A DNA stretch of 64,000 nt, taken from the NCBI GenBank assembly GCA_049322355.1, contig JBMORG010000029.1, forward strand, positions 248,001-312,000, given 5' to 3'. Within the stretch, counting starts at the first letter, position 1; each line of letters starts with the position of its first letter. Below are positions 19,192 to 28,060 of the stretch, in pieces. Under the pieces are notes generated by a model. The model saw only the letters and a program-made list of their open reading frames with translations, was not told where the DNA came from and searched no databases. The translations under genes were made by a program, and so were the position numbers. This DNA comes from 0-14-0-80-60-11 sp049322355. Its GTDB lineage: Bacteria > Desulfobacterota > Desulfobaccia > Desulfobaccales > 0-14-0-80-60-11.

Positions 19192-20517
19192 ATGAAAAAA
19201 GTCATCATCATAGGCGCCGCGGGCCGGGATTTCCATAATTTCAACCTCTATTTCAAGGATAATCCCCGCTACCGGGTGGTGGCCTTTACCGCCGCCCAGA
19301 TTCCCCTGGTTCACGACCACATCTATCCTACAGAGTTGGCGGGGGACCTTTACCCGGAGGGCATTCCCTTTTACCTTGAGGAAGAATTGGAAGCCCTGGT
19401 CCGGGACCACCGGGTTGATCTCGTGGTCTTTTCTTACAGCGATGTCCCCCACGTGGAGGTGATGCACAAGGCCTCCAGGGTCATGGCCGCAGGCGCCGCT
19501 TTTCTGCTGCCCGGAGCGGCCCAAACCATGTTGCAGGCCGCCAAGCCGGTGATTGCGGTGTGCGCCGTCAGAACCGGTTCCGGCAAATCCCAGACCACCA
19601 GGAAAATTTGTGAGATCTTACGCAGCCTGGGAAAGAAGACCGTAGTGGTGCGGCATCCCATGCCCTACGGTGACCTTAGGCAGCAGGTGGTACAACGCTT
19701 CGCAAGCTTCGAAGACTTTTCCCGGCATCGCTTAACCATTGAAGAACGCGAGGAGTACGAGCCCCTGGTGGACTTGGGGCTGATCGTGTATGCCGGCATC
19801 GATTACCGCCAGATTCTCTCCCAGGCTGAGCAGGAAGCCGACGTCATTGTGTGGGACGGAGGCAATAATGATACCCCGTTTTTCAAACCCGACATCCACG
19901 TGGTGGTCTTTGACTCCTTGCGGCCGGGACACGAACTTTTATATTTCCCCGGTGAGACCAATCTGCTCATGGCCGATATCGCCATCATCAACAAGGTGGA
20001 TTCCGCTCCTGCCGGTAATATCACCGAAGTTCGCCTCAACATTCAAAAATATGCACTCCGGGCGGACATAATCCTGGCTGCCTCCCCGGTATCGGTCAGC
20101 CGGCCGGAGCTGATTCAAGATAAACGGGTACTGATAGTGGAGGACGGCCCCACCCTGACCCATGGCGGCATGGCTTTCGGGGCGGGTTTTCTGGCCGCAG
20201 AAAAATACGGCGCGGCCGCCATCGTTGATCCGCGGCCCTTTGCGGTGGGAACTTTGGCCGCGGTTTTTGAGCAGTATCCCCATATCGGGCCGGTCCTGCC
20301 GGCCATGGGCTACAGCTTGGAACAAATTAGGGACCTGGCCGCCACCATCGCCAACACTCCCTGCGATCTGGTTTTGTTTTCCACCCCCATCCACTTATGC
20401 GGCCTGCTCTCCTGCAATAAACCCACCCTCCGGGTCCGCTACGAGTACGCCGATCACAGCGAGCCGCGGCTAGAAGAGGTATTAGAAAAAAAGATGACTG
20501 CCAATCCGCGATTTTAA
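19192..20517 (+). CDS. Predicted P-loop protein, cyclic 2,3-diphosphoglycerate synthetase-like family
   Basis: 441 residues. It opens with a Rossmann-like VIIIGAAGRDFHNFN, and a Walker A motif lies at residues 125-133 (AVRTGSGKS) followed by QTTRK. A Walker-B-like DVIVWDGGNND and a nucleotide-base motif INKVDSA follow. This layout matches COG2403, the family containing archaeal cyclic 2,3-diphosphoglycerate synthetase and predicted bacterial GTPases. Substrate in bacteria is not established. It lies 22 bases after the amino acid dehydrogenase, so they are probably cotranscribed, and the pairing may hint at a role with that dehydrogenase. Followed by 367 bases without a gene. Confidence 0.7.
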   Translation: MKKVIIIGAAGRDFHNFNLYFKDNPRYRVVAFTAAQIPLVHDHIYPTELAGDLYPEGIPFYLEEELEALVRDHRVDLVVFSYSDVPHVEVMHKASRVMAAGAAFLLPGAAQTMLQAAKPVIAVCAVRTGSGKSQTTRKICEILRSLGKKTVVVRHPMPYGDLRQQVVQRFASFEDFSRHRLTIEEREEYEPLVDLGLIVYAGIDYRQILSQAEQEADVIVWDGGNNDTPFFKPDIHVVVFDSLRPGHELLYFPGETNLLMADIAIINKVDSAPAGNITEVRLNIQKYALRADIILAASPVSVSRPELIQDKRVLIVEDGPTLTHGGMAFGAGFLAAEKYGAAAIVDPRPFAVGTLAAVFEQYPHIGPVLPAMGYSLEQIRDLAATIANTPCDLVLFSTPIHLCGLLSCNKPTLRVRYEYADHSEPRLEEVLEKKMTANPRF

Positions 20518-20884
20518 AAGCTCCTCATAAATTTCTTCAAAATATCGAAACTTTTCCTCAGTTCAGCCCCGCTTAATTTATTTTAAATTATTAATCAAAG
20601 GTTGTTTTATTCTTTGGGTGCTATTATTTTATATAGTAATTTATCTTTTACAGGGATGGGGCAATAAGCTTTTATGATCTATACATTTCACGGATAAACC
20701 GGAAAATTATTGACAGCACTGGGATGCCTTATTTAAGGAAAAAATACTTAAAACATGTGGGGGGGGGAATAACTAAGGCCGTTGGCCCTGTGCCTAGAGC
20801 AAAGGCACCTCGATAGGAGTTGGCGCCCGGCAACTTTCAGCGCCTCGATTGCTTACCTGGACAACAGCGCAGAGGAGAAACACC
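20518..20884. other. Intergenic region upstream of mscS
   Basis: 367 bases. An AT-rich half (20520-20700) is followed by TTGACA at 20710-20715 without a convincing -10, a run of eleven G at 20758-20768, and a small GTGCC/GGCAC hairpin near 20790-20808. I see no gene. The GC-rich tail leads into the AGAGGAGAAACACC ribosome site of mscS. Confidence 0.4.
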
Positions 20885-21691
20885 ATGGATTACAGCGCCT
20901 TTACCCAAAATCTCCTTACCATGGGGGTGGCCATCGGCCTCAAGGTACTGGGGGCTATCGTCGTTTGGATCATCGGTATCTGGCTGATCCGTTTTGCTGC
21001 CAACCTGTTCGGCCGGGCTTTGAGGGCACGTGAGGTGGATGTTACCCTGGTGCACTACCTTTCCTCGGGCTTGTCCGTTCTGCTGAAAGTCGTCCTGATC
21101 ATTGCCATCTTCGGCTACTTCGGGGTCCAGACTACGAGCATCGCAGCTCTCCTGGCCGGCATTGGGTTGGCCATCGGCGCCATGTGGGGCGGCCTCATGT
21201 CAAATCTCTCGGCAGGAGCCTTCCTGATTTTCCTGAAACCGTTTAAGGTAGGTGACTTCATTGATGCCGGTGGTGTCATGGGGACTGTGAAGGAAATAGG
21301 CCTCTATGTCACTACCATAGACACCTTGGACAATATCCGCACCTTCGTAGGGAACAACAAGATCTTCTCCGGAAACATTCAGAACTTCACAGCCAATCCT
21401 TACCGCAGGGTTGACCTTAAGGCTCAATTGAACCATGGGGTAGACCACTCTAAAGCCGTAAGACTGTTGAAAGAGCGTCTGGCCCAAATTCCCAACGTCA
21501 TGACTGATCCAGCCCCGGATGTGGAAATCCTGGAGTTCAACCTGGCGGGGCCGGTTCTGGCAGTTCGACCCTATGTCCACAACGATAATTACTGGCAAGT
21601 ATACTTCGATACGAACCGCGTCATTCGTGAATCCTTCGGGGAAGCCCAATTTCCGGTGCCTGAGCAGCATCTGGTGATGAGGAGTACCTGA
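20885..21691 (+). CDS. mscS: Small-conductance mechanosensitive channel, MscS family
   Basis: 268 residues from ATG 20885, which follows AGAGGAGAAACACC; an in-frame extension to 20849 is unsupported. Three transmembrane helices: residues about 12-32, 52-75 and the pore helix TM3 with the Gly/Ala-rich AALLAGIGLAIGAMWGGLMS. The beta domain FLIFLKPFKVGDFIDAGG...GTVKEIGLY follows, with VGNNKIFSGNIQNF. A C-terminal vestibule domain ends at the tail VPEQHLVMRS. It releases solutes across the inner membrane during hypo-osmotic shock. Size and architecture are those of E. coli MscS. It stands alone; the next gene is convergent. Confidence 0.92.
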   Translation: MDYSAFTQNLLTMGVAIGLKVLGAIVVWIIGIWLIRFAANLFGRALRAREVDVTLVHYLSSGLSVLLKVVLIIAIFGYFGVQTTSIAALLAGIGLAIGAMWGGLMSNLSAGAFLIFLKPFKVGDFIDAGGVMGTVKEIGLYVTTIDTLDNIRTFVGNNKIFSGNIQNFTANPYRRVDLKAQLNHGVDHSKAVRLLKERLAQIPNVMTDPAPDVEILEFNLAGPVLAVRPYVHNDNYWQVYFDTNRVIRESFGEAQFPVPEQHLVMRST

Positions 21692-21699
21692 GGCGGTTG

Positions 21700-21838
21700 A
21701 AATGCTCGTGCCCACGCAGTTGCTGGCAAAGCTCAGCTCGGGAACGATCCATTCATGTTCCAAGGGAACACCCAAAACTATGAAAATGTGGCGCGGCACC
21801 CCCACCGCCGTCAAATAGTCCAGGGGTTCAGCCTGCAT
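21700..21838 (-). pseudogene. Possible gene remnant antisense to the mscS 3' flank
   Basis: The minus-strand frame from ATG 21838 reads MQAEPLDYLTAVGVPRHIFI, then GVPLEHEWIVPELSFASN. This looks like real protein but runs without a stop into the antisense of mscS. Only about 45 residues are plausible. I do not recognise the family; it may be a decayed or truncated gene. Low confidence. Confidence 0.25.
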
Positions 21839-21863
21839 TGTACAGGCGAGGCGCCTGTGCCAC
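21836..21863. repeat. ACAGGCG/CGCCTGT palindrome
   Basis: TACAGGCGAGGCGCCTGTGCCACC contains the palindrome ACAGGCG...CGCCTGT. Near-identical palindromes occur at 36318-36338 and 44632-44652, the latter also followed by GCCACC. It lies between convergent genes and could help end transcription. Confidence 0.6.
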
Positions 21864-21880
21864 CAATATATGGGACCGTT

Positions 21881-22990
21881 CTACGGACCGCACCATCTTT
21901 GGCTCAGGCCCCTTTCCAGAATAACCAGAAAATCCTGGGCGTTAGTCAAGATGCTCCGGGCCGCCAGAGAGCCACGGTCGGCCAGTTTGTCCGCGGCGAA
22001 TTCGCTCATATCCACGGTATAGAAATAGACCGGCCGCACCCGCCCGTCTGCCAAGACCCGGTACATGGGGGTCATATTCCCCACGGCAATGGTATGCAAC
22101 TGGCTGGCCACGGCAATCACCGTGCTGGCCCGGCGACTCAGGCTTCGCATGGCATCCTGGGCTTGCATCACATCGGTGATTACCTCCGGCAGCGGCCCGT
22201 CGTCCCGGATGGACCCGGCCAGGACGCACGGTATCCGCTCCTGCCATAAGGCGTGCATGACCCCATCTTTGATCAGGCCCGCTTCCATGGCGTTGGCCAT
22301 GGACCCAGCCCGCCGGACCATGTTGATGGTATCCAGGTGCTTGTAATGCCCCAGGGCCACCGGGCGCTTGGTGTAAATCTCCTGCCCCAGGGCCGTCTGA
22401 AATCGCGCGGCCTCCAAATCATGGACCGCCAGGGCATTGCCAGCCAAAAGTCCGTGCACATAATCCTGGTGGATCAGGGAGACCAGGGCGTTCCGGGAAT
22501 CCCGGTCAAAGACCGCGGCCGGCCCCAACACCCACAGAATGAACCCCTGTTCCCGTTCATAGGACAACAGTTCGTAAAGCTGGTCGTAGTCTATGGAGAA
22601 TGCGGTCTCCCGGGACACATGGGTGCGAAAGGCAAATTTTTCCGCCGCCGGCGCAGGCTGGGCAAAGGCCCCGGTGTGGACATAGATGCCGTCCTCCCCA
22701 TTTTCGCCCCGTCCTATGGCCACCTGCTCCCCCACTTGCAGGTGGCGGAATTCCTTCACCAACAGCAACCCGTCCGGCGCCTGGACCACCACACAATCCA
22801 TCCGGGAATTTTGCAGCAGCATCCAATGACCTTCTCTTATATGAAAGTACTCGGGAAAGATGGTGGTGGCATGATAATTTTCCGGGGCCAGGCTGCGTTC
22901 CAGCACCGGCGCGAAGCGTGCCAAGGGAGCATTCCGGAGAAGGGGGCTGTCGAAATCCGGAGGCTTATAGGCCGGGAGGCTGAATGCCAT
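21881..22990 (-). CDS. COG1915/TIGR00300-type protein (ornithine cyclodeaminase / LOR-SDH family)
   Basis: 369 residues. The C-terminal two-thirds carries strong family landmarks: LLAGNALAVHDLEAARF, GHYKHLDTINMVRRAGSM, AGLIKDGVMHALW, VLAGSIRDDGPLPEVITDV and VDMSEFAADKLADRGS. Characterised relatives are the archaeal NAD-dependent ornithine cyclodeaminase (ornithine to proline and ammonia) and the C-terminal part of cyanobacterial ArgZ/AgrE. The N-terminal 130 residues differ from the usual SDH-N-like domain or are diverged. It lies 47 bases downstream of engB on the same strand. With the P5C dehydrogenase and amino acid dehydrogenase at 13-19 kb it could complete an ornithine/proline breakdown route (inference). 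Other amino-acid substrates are possible. Confidence 0.7.
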   Translation of the reverse strand: MAFSLPAYKPPDFDSPLLRNAPLARFAPVLERSLAPENYHATTIFPEYFHIREGHWMLLQNSRMDCVVVQAPDGLLLVKEFRHLQVGEQVAIGRGENGEDGIYVHTGAFAQPAPAAEKFAFRTHVSRETAFSIDYDQLYELLSYEREQGFILWVLGPAAVFDRDSRNALVSLIHQDYVHGLLAGNALAVHDLEAARFQTALGQEIYTKRPVALGHYKHLDTINMVRRAGSMANAMEAGLIKDGVMHALWQERIPCVLAGSIRDDGPLPEVITDVMQAQDAMRSLSRRASTVIAVASQLHTIAVGNMTPMYRVLADGRVRPVYFYTVDMSEFAADKLADRGSLAARSILTNAQDFLVILERGLSQRWCGP

Positions 22991-23037
22991 GGAGAGGCCC
23001 TCCAGCTAGATTGATTAAATTCCCTGATTGGATGCGA

Positions 23038-23643
23038 TCAGGGCTTGCCCAGGCAGGCCAGCATCCGCTCCCAAAGCCGGTCTTTGCCTTCCTGGGTCGG
23101 GGCGGAAAACCAGATGAAGTCGCCCGGGGTGACGCCAAAGGCCGCCAGGGCGCCGGCCGCATGTTTCATCTGGCGGCTGCGCTCCCCTTGCTTCAGCTTA
23201 TCAGCTTTGGTCAGGACCGGGATTACCCGGCGCCCCCGTTCCAGCAAGAATTCCCACAGGAACAATTCCTCGGGCCCGGGCCGCCGGCGGCCGTCCTGAA
23301 GAAAGACCACCGCGGCCAGAGACTCCCGGCCGGCCAGGTAATCCAGAACCAGACGCCCCCAATTGGCCTTGAGGTCTTTTGACACTGCGGCATAACCGAA
23401 GCCCGGCAGGTCCACAAAAAACCAACGCCGGTTGATGAGAAAGAAATTGAGGGCCCGGGTGCAGCCGGGTCGGGAACTGGTGCGCACCAGCTTTTTGCGC
23501 CCCAACAGGGTATTGATCAGGGTAGATTTGCCCACGTTAGAGCGCCCCAGAAAGGCCACCTCCGGCAACCCCGGGGTGGGACATTGGTCCGCCCGGTGAA
23601 CGCTCAGGCTGTACTCGGCTGTCAGGATTTTGGGGCTGGCCAT
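23038..23643 (-). CDS. engB: Ribosome-biogenesis GTP-binding protein EngB/YsxC
   Basis: 201 residues from ATG 23643 (MASPKILTAEYSLSV). GTPase motifs in order: G1 GRSNVGKST (33-41), the switch I T in RPGCTR, G3 DLPGFGYA (78-85), G4 TKADK and G5 FSAP. The family assists large ribosomal subunit assembly and is usually essential. A longer ATG start at 23685 exists, but the added residues TDYRPLTT are encoded by an ACTG/CACTC-word intergenic repeat, so I prefer the internal start although neither has a strong ribosome site. It is followed at 47 bases by the COG1915-type gene. Confidence 0.9.
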   Translation of the reverse strand: MASPKILTAEYSLSVHRADQCPTPGLPEVAFLGRSNVGKSTLINTLLGRKKLVRTSSRPGCTRALNFFLINRRWFFVDLPGFGYAAVSKDLKANWGRLVLDYLAGRESLAAVVFLQDGRRRPGPEELFLWEFLLERGRRVIPVLTKADKLKQGERSRQMKHAAGALAAFGVTPGDFIWFSAPTQEGKDRLWERMLACLGKP

Positions 23644-23683
23644 TGTTGTGAGTGGTCGGTAATCAGTGAGTGGTCCTGGTTGC
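23644..23683. repeat. CAGT-word repeat at the engB start
   Basis: GTTGTGAGTGGTCGGTAATCAGTGAGTGGTCC is the same word family as the repeat at the SulP stop (ACTGACCACTG words, here on the opposite strand). It directly abuts the preferred engB ATG and would be translated if the upstream ATG were used. Confidence 0.55.
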
Positions 23684-23846
23684 ATTATAGCCGGACCGCC
23701 AGAAAAATTCCATGGGCCGGGGGCTTATCCAGCCCCGGCCAAATCCTGTGCACGTGATTCCCCCTCCGTTCTTCTGGTATAAAGGTTGACGGGCTGTGCT
23801 CTTCCGGGTTAAGGTTACGCTGAAAAAACTTAATGGAGGATGATTA

Positions 23847-24575
23847 GTGGCCTGGGGGTTGTGGTTCCATTTTTGGCTGGTTTTGCTTACCTTGTGGGCG
23901 GGAATGCTGGTGATTTTCTGGTCCTATATAGACAAAGACAGTCCTATGATCCAGCGCGTCAGCCAGTGGTGGGGGCGGAACCTCCTTAAAATCGCCCGCA
24001 TTCCGGTCCGGGTGACAGGCCTGGAGCTGTTACAACCCGGGGAAGCCTATGTTTTTGCCGCCAACCATCGCTCCAACTTCGACATCTTTGCGCTGATCTC
24101 GGTTCTGCCGGGCCGGTTTCTCTGGGTTGCCAAGGAATCGCTCTTTCGCGTCCCCGTGTTCGGTCAGGCCTTGAGCCGTATGGGCTCCATTTCCGTGGAC
24201 CGGGAAAACCTCCGTTCCGCGGTCCAGAGCCTTGACCGGGCAACTGAAATCGTTAAAAGCGGCGTTTCCATGATCATCTTTCCCGAAGGCACCCGGGCCA
24301 CCACCCGGGAACTCCTGCCCTTTAAGAAGGGGGTCTTCATCATGGCCTTGAAAGCCGGACAACCCATCGTGCCGGTGAGTATCAGCGGCACCCGTTTCAT
24401 CCAGGCCCGGGCTTCCATTGAAGTAAGGCCTGGTCCCATAAGAGTGGTCATTTCGCCTCCCATCTCTCCCCGGGCCTTCCGTCGCAAAGAAGACCTCATG
24501 GCCGCAGTACACCGGGCCATCGAGGCCCATTACGATCCTGATTTTCCCTATGGCCCCGGAAACCGAAGTTCCTAA
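23847..24575 (+). CDS. plsC: 1-acyl-sn-glycerol-3-phosphate acyltransferase
   Basis: 242 residues, GTG start after TGGAGGATGATTA. A hydrophobic N-terminus (LVLLTLWAGMLVIFWSY) anchors it in the inner membrane. The acyltransferase motifs NHRSNFD (His74, Asp79), the SRMGSISVDRE region, FPEGTR near residue 146 and VPVSISGT are all present. It adds the second acyl chain to lysophosphatidate in phospholipid synthesis. Its 3' end overlaps the RNase J gene by 26 bases, so the two are cotranscribed and perhaps translationally coupled. Confidence 0.92.
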   Translation: MAWGLWFHFWLVLLTLWAGMLVIFWSYIDKDSPMIQRVSQWWGRNLLKIARIPVRVTGLELLQPGEAYVFAANHRSNFDIFALISVLPGRFLWVAKESLFRVPVFGQALSRMGSISVDRENLRSAVQSLDRATEIVKSGVSMIIFPEGTRATTRELLPFKKGVFIMALKAGQPIVPVSISGTRFIQARASIEVRPGPIRVVISPPISPRAFRRKEDLMAAVHRAIEAHYDPDFPYGPGNRSS

Positions 24576-26226
24576 ATGGGTTGACCTCACCTTCCTGGGC
24601 GGCCTGGGGGAAATCGGCCTCAACATGATGACCCTGGAGACCGACGACTTCCTGGTGGTGGTGGACGCCGGTCTCATGTTCCCCGAAGACCAGATGCTGG
24701 GGATTGATATCGTTATCCCTGATTTTTCCTACCTGCGGGAGCGCCAGGACAAAGTGGCGGCCGTAGTCCTCACCCACGGCCATGAAGACCATATCGGCGC
24801 GGCTCCCTTTTTGCTCAAAGAAATCCCGGTGCCGGTGTATGGCACCCCCTTGACCCTGGCGCTGCTCCGGGAAAAACTGCGGGAACATGGAATGCTGGAG
24901 GAGGCCGAATTGCGGGAAATTACTCCCGGGAAGCTCCTGCCCCTGGGGCCTTTCGAATTCGAGTTCATCCGGGTGTGCCACTCCATTGTGGACGGGGTGG
25001 GTTTTGTAGTGCGAACTCCCCAGGGTATCCTGGTCCATTCCGGGGATTTCAAGATCGACCAGACCCCGGTGACCGGGGCCGCCATGGACCTGAACCGCTT
25101 CGCCCACTACGGCGAAGCTGGCGTCCTGGCCCTGATGTCCGATTCCACCAATGCCGAGCGGCCCGGATACACCTTGAGCGAACGGGAGATCGGCATCACC
25201 CTGGAAGGACTCATCCGGGAGGCAGCGGGCCGGGTCATCATCGCGGTGTTTGCCTCCCACATCCACCGCCTCCAGCAGATCATCAATATTGCCGCCAAAT
25301 ATGGGCGCCAGGTGTTGTTCAACGGCAAGTCCATGGTCCTCAACACCCGGCTGGCCAAGGAACTGGGCCTCCTCGAGGTCCCCGCCGACCTGGAGATCAC
25401 CGTGGGAGAACTGGACCGGCTGGACCCGGCCCGCACCATCATCGTCACCACCGGCAGCCAGGGAGAGCCTTTGAGCGCCCTGGCCCGCATCGCCCTGGAG
25501 GCCCACAAGCAAATCCGCATCCAGCCCGGCGACCTGGTCATTCTGTCGTCCAAGTTTATCCCCGGCAACGAACGGGCCATCACCACCGTGATCAACAACC
25601 TTTACCGTTTGGGGGCCGAGGTGGTGTACCAGGAGGTGGCGGACATCCACGTCTCCGGGCATGCTTCCCAGGAAGAATTGAAACTGTTGCTGAACCTCAC
25701 CCGGCCCCGCTACTTCATCCCCATTCACGGAGAAATGCGCCATCTTATCAAGCATACCCGGTTGGCCCGGGCCGTAGGAATACCTGCGGATGGCATCCTC
25801 CTGGCCAATGACGGCGACCAGGTCCGCTTCGAGGCCCAGGGTGCGGCCTTTCGGGAAAAAGTGGACACGGGCCGGGTCTTCGTGGACGGCAAGGGCGTGG
25901 GGGACGTCAGCCGCATCGTGCTCCGGGACCGCCGACACCTGGCCGCGGACGGCCTGGTGATCGCCTATGCTGCGGTGGACCCCACTGCCAGGAAGATTGT
26001 CACCGAGCCGGACCTTATCACCCGGGGCTTTACCCTGGAGGAAGAACAGGCCCCGCTCTTGGACCAGGCGCGCAAAATCTTCCAGGAGATCGTGCTCCGG
26101 GCCTTGGCCGAACCCACCCAGGACTGGCTGGAAATCCAGACCCAGGTGAGCAAAGCCCTGCGAAAATTTTTCTTCAAGCTCCTGGAACGCCGCCCCATGA
26201 TCCTGCCGCTGATTTTGACTTTATAG
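24550..26226 (+). CDS. rnj: Ribonuclease J
   Basis: 558 residues, a typical RNase J length. Metallo-beta-lactamase core with HGHEDHIG (His76, His78, Asp80, His81), then DSTNAERPG, the beta-CASP motif region VFASHIHRLQQI, NGKSM, TTGSQGEPLSAL and HVSGHASQEELKLLL, and a C-terminal domain from about residue 450. It is a 5'-3' exonuclease and endonuclease for mRNA turnover and rRNA maturation. The start overlaps plsC by 26 bases. The MAPETEVPKWVDLTFLGGLGE start agrees with family N-termini. It is followed by about 500 bases without a gene. Confidence 0.95.
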   Translation: MAPETEVPKWVDLTFLGGLGEIGLNMMTLETDDFLVVVDAGLMFPEDQMLGIDIVIPDFSYLRERQDKVAAVVLTHGHEDHIGAAPFLLKEIPVPVYGTPLTLALLREKLREHGMLEEAELREITPGKLLPLGPFEFEFIRVCHSIVDGVGFVVRTPQGILVHSGDFKIDQTPVTGAAMDLNRFAHYGEAGVLALMSDSTNAERPGYTLSEREIGITLEGLIREAAGRVIIAVFASHIHRLQQIINIAAKYGRQVLFNGKSMVLNTRLAKELGLLEVPADLEITVGELDRLDPARTIIVTTGSQGEPLSALARIALEAHKQIRIQPGDLVILSSKFIPGNERAITTVINNLYRLGAEVVYQEVADIHVSGHASQEELKLLLNLTRPRYFIPIHGEMRHLIKHTRLARAVGIPADGILLANDGDQVRFEAQGAAFREKVDTGRVFVDGKGVGDVSRIVLRDRRHLAADGLVIAYAAVDPTARKIVTEPDLITRGFTLEEEQAPLLDQARKIFQEIVLRALAEPTQDWLEIQTQVSKALRKFFFKLLERRPMILPLILTL

Positions 26227-26728
26227 TTGCCGCGCAGCAATGTCGCTGGCTGTGCTTATTTCCTGTAAAATTAATGAGTTATTCACTACAAGGACCTTGC
26301 TTTTTTCTTATTTATTCTTAATTTAGTTGAAATACCTCTGGCGAGACCCCAAAAGACTTCAATTTGTGCTGATAGTTCGGATAGACACAACTGTACAACG
26401 TATGGGCTTCATCCGCTTTCTTGTCATTCTGAGCCGCCATAGGAGGCGAAGAATCTCGCCTTATGGGTAATGAAGAGACCCTTCGACTCCGGCTCAGGGT
26501 GAAAAAATGGATGTTTTTCATGGGAAATCCCATTTAAGTGCAATTATTCATGACGTGCGGAATAAAAAGCATTTCGTTTTATAACAAGGGAACATGACCT
26601 GGAAGAAATTTTTTATAAAATATTTTTAAATAGCCCGCCGAATCTGTGCTATTTAGGTGTTATATGGGTTAACCGGCGAATCCTTAGGTGGCGGTGTGCC
26701 GAGAACCGCCCTGGAGGGGGGAATAGGC
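26227..26728. other. Intergenic region upstream of the Cu/Ag efflux operon
   Basis: 502 bases. It holds the dispersed repeat at 26421-26507 and an AT-rich tract at 26600-26630. A 7-bp inverted repeat AAATAGC/GCTATTT with a 13-base loop (26628-26654) lies just before the operon and could be an operator or leader hairpin. No gene or metalloregulator gene is seen here. Confidence 0.4.
26421..26507. repeat. Diverged two-arm dispersed repeat
   Basis: Starts TTGTCATTCTGAGCC...GCGAAGAATCTC and ends GAGACCCTTCGACTCC...CAGGGTGAAAA. Both halves are of the TCATTCTGAG/CTCAGGGTGA class also seen at 143-181 and 7971-8045. Confidence 0.55.
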
Positions 26729-28060
26729 GTGAAGTGGAGGCAATGGCGATATATACTGGCGGCCTGGGCTGTTTTTACGGCTTTGCTTGTCGGAGCCGGC
26801 CAACCGCGTCTGGCGTGGGCCCAGGAGCGCCCCAGCGGCATGCCGTCGGACTTGCAGAACCTCATCACCGAGGCGCTCAAGGCCAATGCGGAAATCAAGC
26901 AGCGGGCCGAGCTGAAATCTGCGGCCGAAGAGGCTATCAAACCCGCGGGGGCCTTGGACAATCCCCAAGCAGGTTTTGCCATCCTCAACCTGCCTACGGA
27001 CACCTGGAGCTTCGCCCAGGAACCCATGACCCAGAAGGCGTTCAGCCTGTCCCAAAAGATCCCTTTCCCCGGTAAACGCCGGTTGCGGTCCGAAGTGGCA
27101 GAAGAACAGGCCCGCTCCGATGACCTATTGTACAAGGATAAAAAGAATGAGATCAGGGCCCTGGTGATCCAGCGGTACTGGAACCTGGCCCTGGCTTATA
27201 GCGGCTACGACATCACCCAGCATAACAAGCAGTTCTGGGAGCAGGTGGTGAAAGTGGCGGAAACCCGCTACAGCGTGGGCCAGACCCGACAGGCCGATGT
27301 TCTCCAGGCCCAAGTTGAGTTAGGCAATTATCTCAACCGGTTGCTGCAATGGCGCCAGCGCCAGGAGTCCCTCGTGGCCGACCTGAATGCCTTGCGCTCA
27401 CAGCCGCCCCAGACCCCAATCTCCAAACCCCAGCCCCTCCACCCCCGGTCTTTTTCTCTCAAGCTTGACGACCTGCTGGCCCAGGCCAAAAACCGGCCCC
27501 AGTTAGAGGCCCTGAAAGCTCTCATCGCCAGACAGGATAGGGCTGTTGAACTGGCAAAGAAAGACTATTACCCTGACTTTACCATCGGTTTGGCCTACGG
27601 GCTCCGGGAAAAGCTGGACCCTCCAGTAAACCGGAACCAGGCGGATTTTTTTACCTCCGCTTTCACGATAGATTTGCCCATCTGGTGGGATTCCAAGATC
27701 AAGCCCAGGATTCGCGAAGCCGTGGACCGCAAGGCCGCAGCCAAAGAAACCTACCAGGCTTTTTGGGACCGCCTGGGTGCCGCGGTCAAGGACCGCCACG
27801 ACAAACTGATGCGGCTGCACCACCAGATCATCCTCTATGAGCGGGGCATCATTCCCCAGGCCCAGCAGGCCGCGTCCGCCTCTCTGGCCGACTACTCCGT
27901 GGGCAGGTTGGATTTTGCCCGGATGTACCAGAATCAGATCGCGGCGTTCAACGCCGAGTTGTCGCTGCAGGAATTTTTGAAGGATTTTGAAGAAAACTGG
28001 GCCGAATTGGAATGGCTGGTGGGGGCCGAGTTGCCCCGTTCGGCCGGAGGGAAAAAATGA
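26729..28060 (+). CDS. Outer-membrane efflux protein, TolC/CusC family
   Basis: 443 residues from GTG 26729, behind GGAGGGGGGAATAG. It has a signal peptide (VKWRQWRYILAAWAVFTALL, cleavage after AWA near residue 30). The protein then carries the duplicated alpha-helical OEP repeats (TEALKANAEIKQRAELKSA and TRYSVGQTRQADVLQAQVEL; later ASASLADYSVGRLDFARMYQ) that build the periplasmic tunnel. It is the outer channel of a heavy-metal RND efflux system. The next two genes are the adaptor and the RND pump, giving the order C-B-A. The stop overlaps the adaptor start (ATGA). Confidence 0.85.
   Translation: MKWRQWRYILAAWAVFTALLVGAGQPRLAWAQERPSGMPSDLQNLITEALKANAEIKQRAELKSAAEEAIKPAGALDNPQAGFAILNLPTDTWSFAQEPMTQKAFSLSQKIPFPGKRRLRSEVAEEQARSDDLLYKDKKNEIRALVIQRYWNLALAYSGYDITQHNKQFWEQVVKVAETRYSVGQTRQADVLQAQVELGNYLNRLLQWRQRQESLVADLNALRSQPPQTPISKPQPLHPRSFSLKLDDLLAQAKNRPQLEALKALIARQDRAVELAKKDYYPDFTIGLAYGLREKLDPPVNRNQADFFTSAFTIDLPIWWDSKIKPRIREAVDRKAAAKETYQAFWDRLGAAVKDRHDKLMRLHHQIILYERGIIPQAQQAASASLADYSVGRLDFARMYQNQIAAFNAELSLQEFLKDFEENWAELEWLVGAELPRSAGGKK

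Noticed and set aside
20780..20850. Possible riboswitch upstream of mscS
   Set aside because: Only short hairpins are present and none of the known riboswitch cores could be recognised.
23644..23685. 14-residue N-terminal extension of EngB
   Set aside because: The residues TDYRPLTT come from the ACTG-word repeat; the family N-terminus fits the internal ATG.
24496..25938. A 480-codon minus-strand open frame antisense to RNase J
   Set aside because: Shadow of the RNase J gene; composition is antisense-like and shows no domain.
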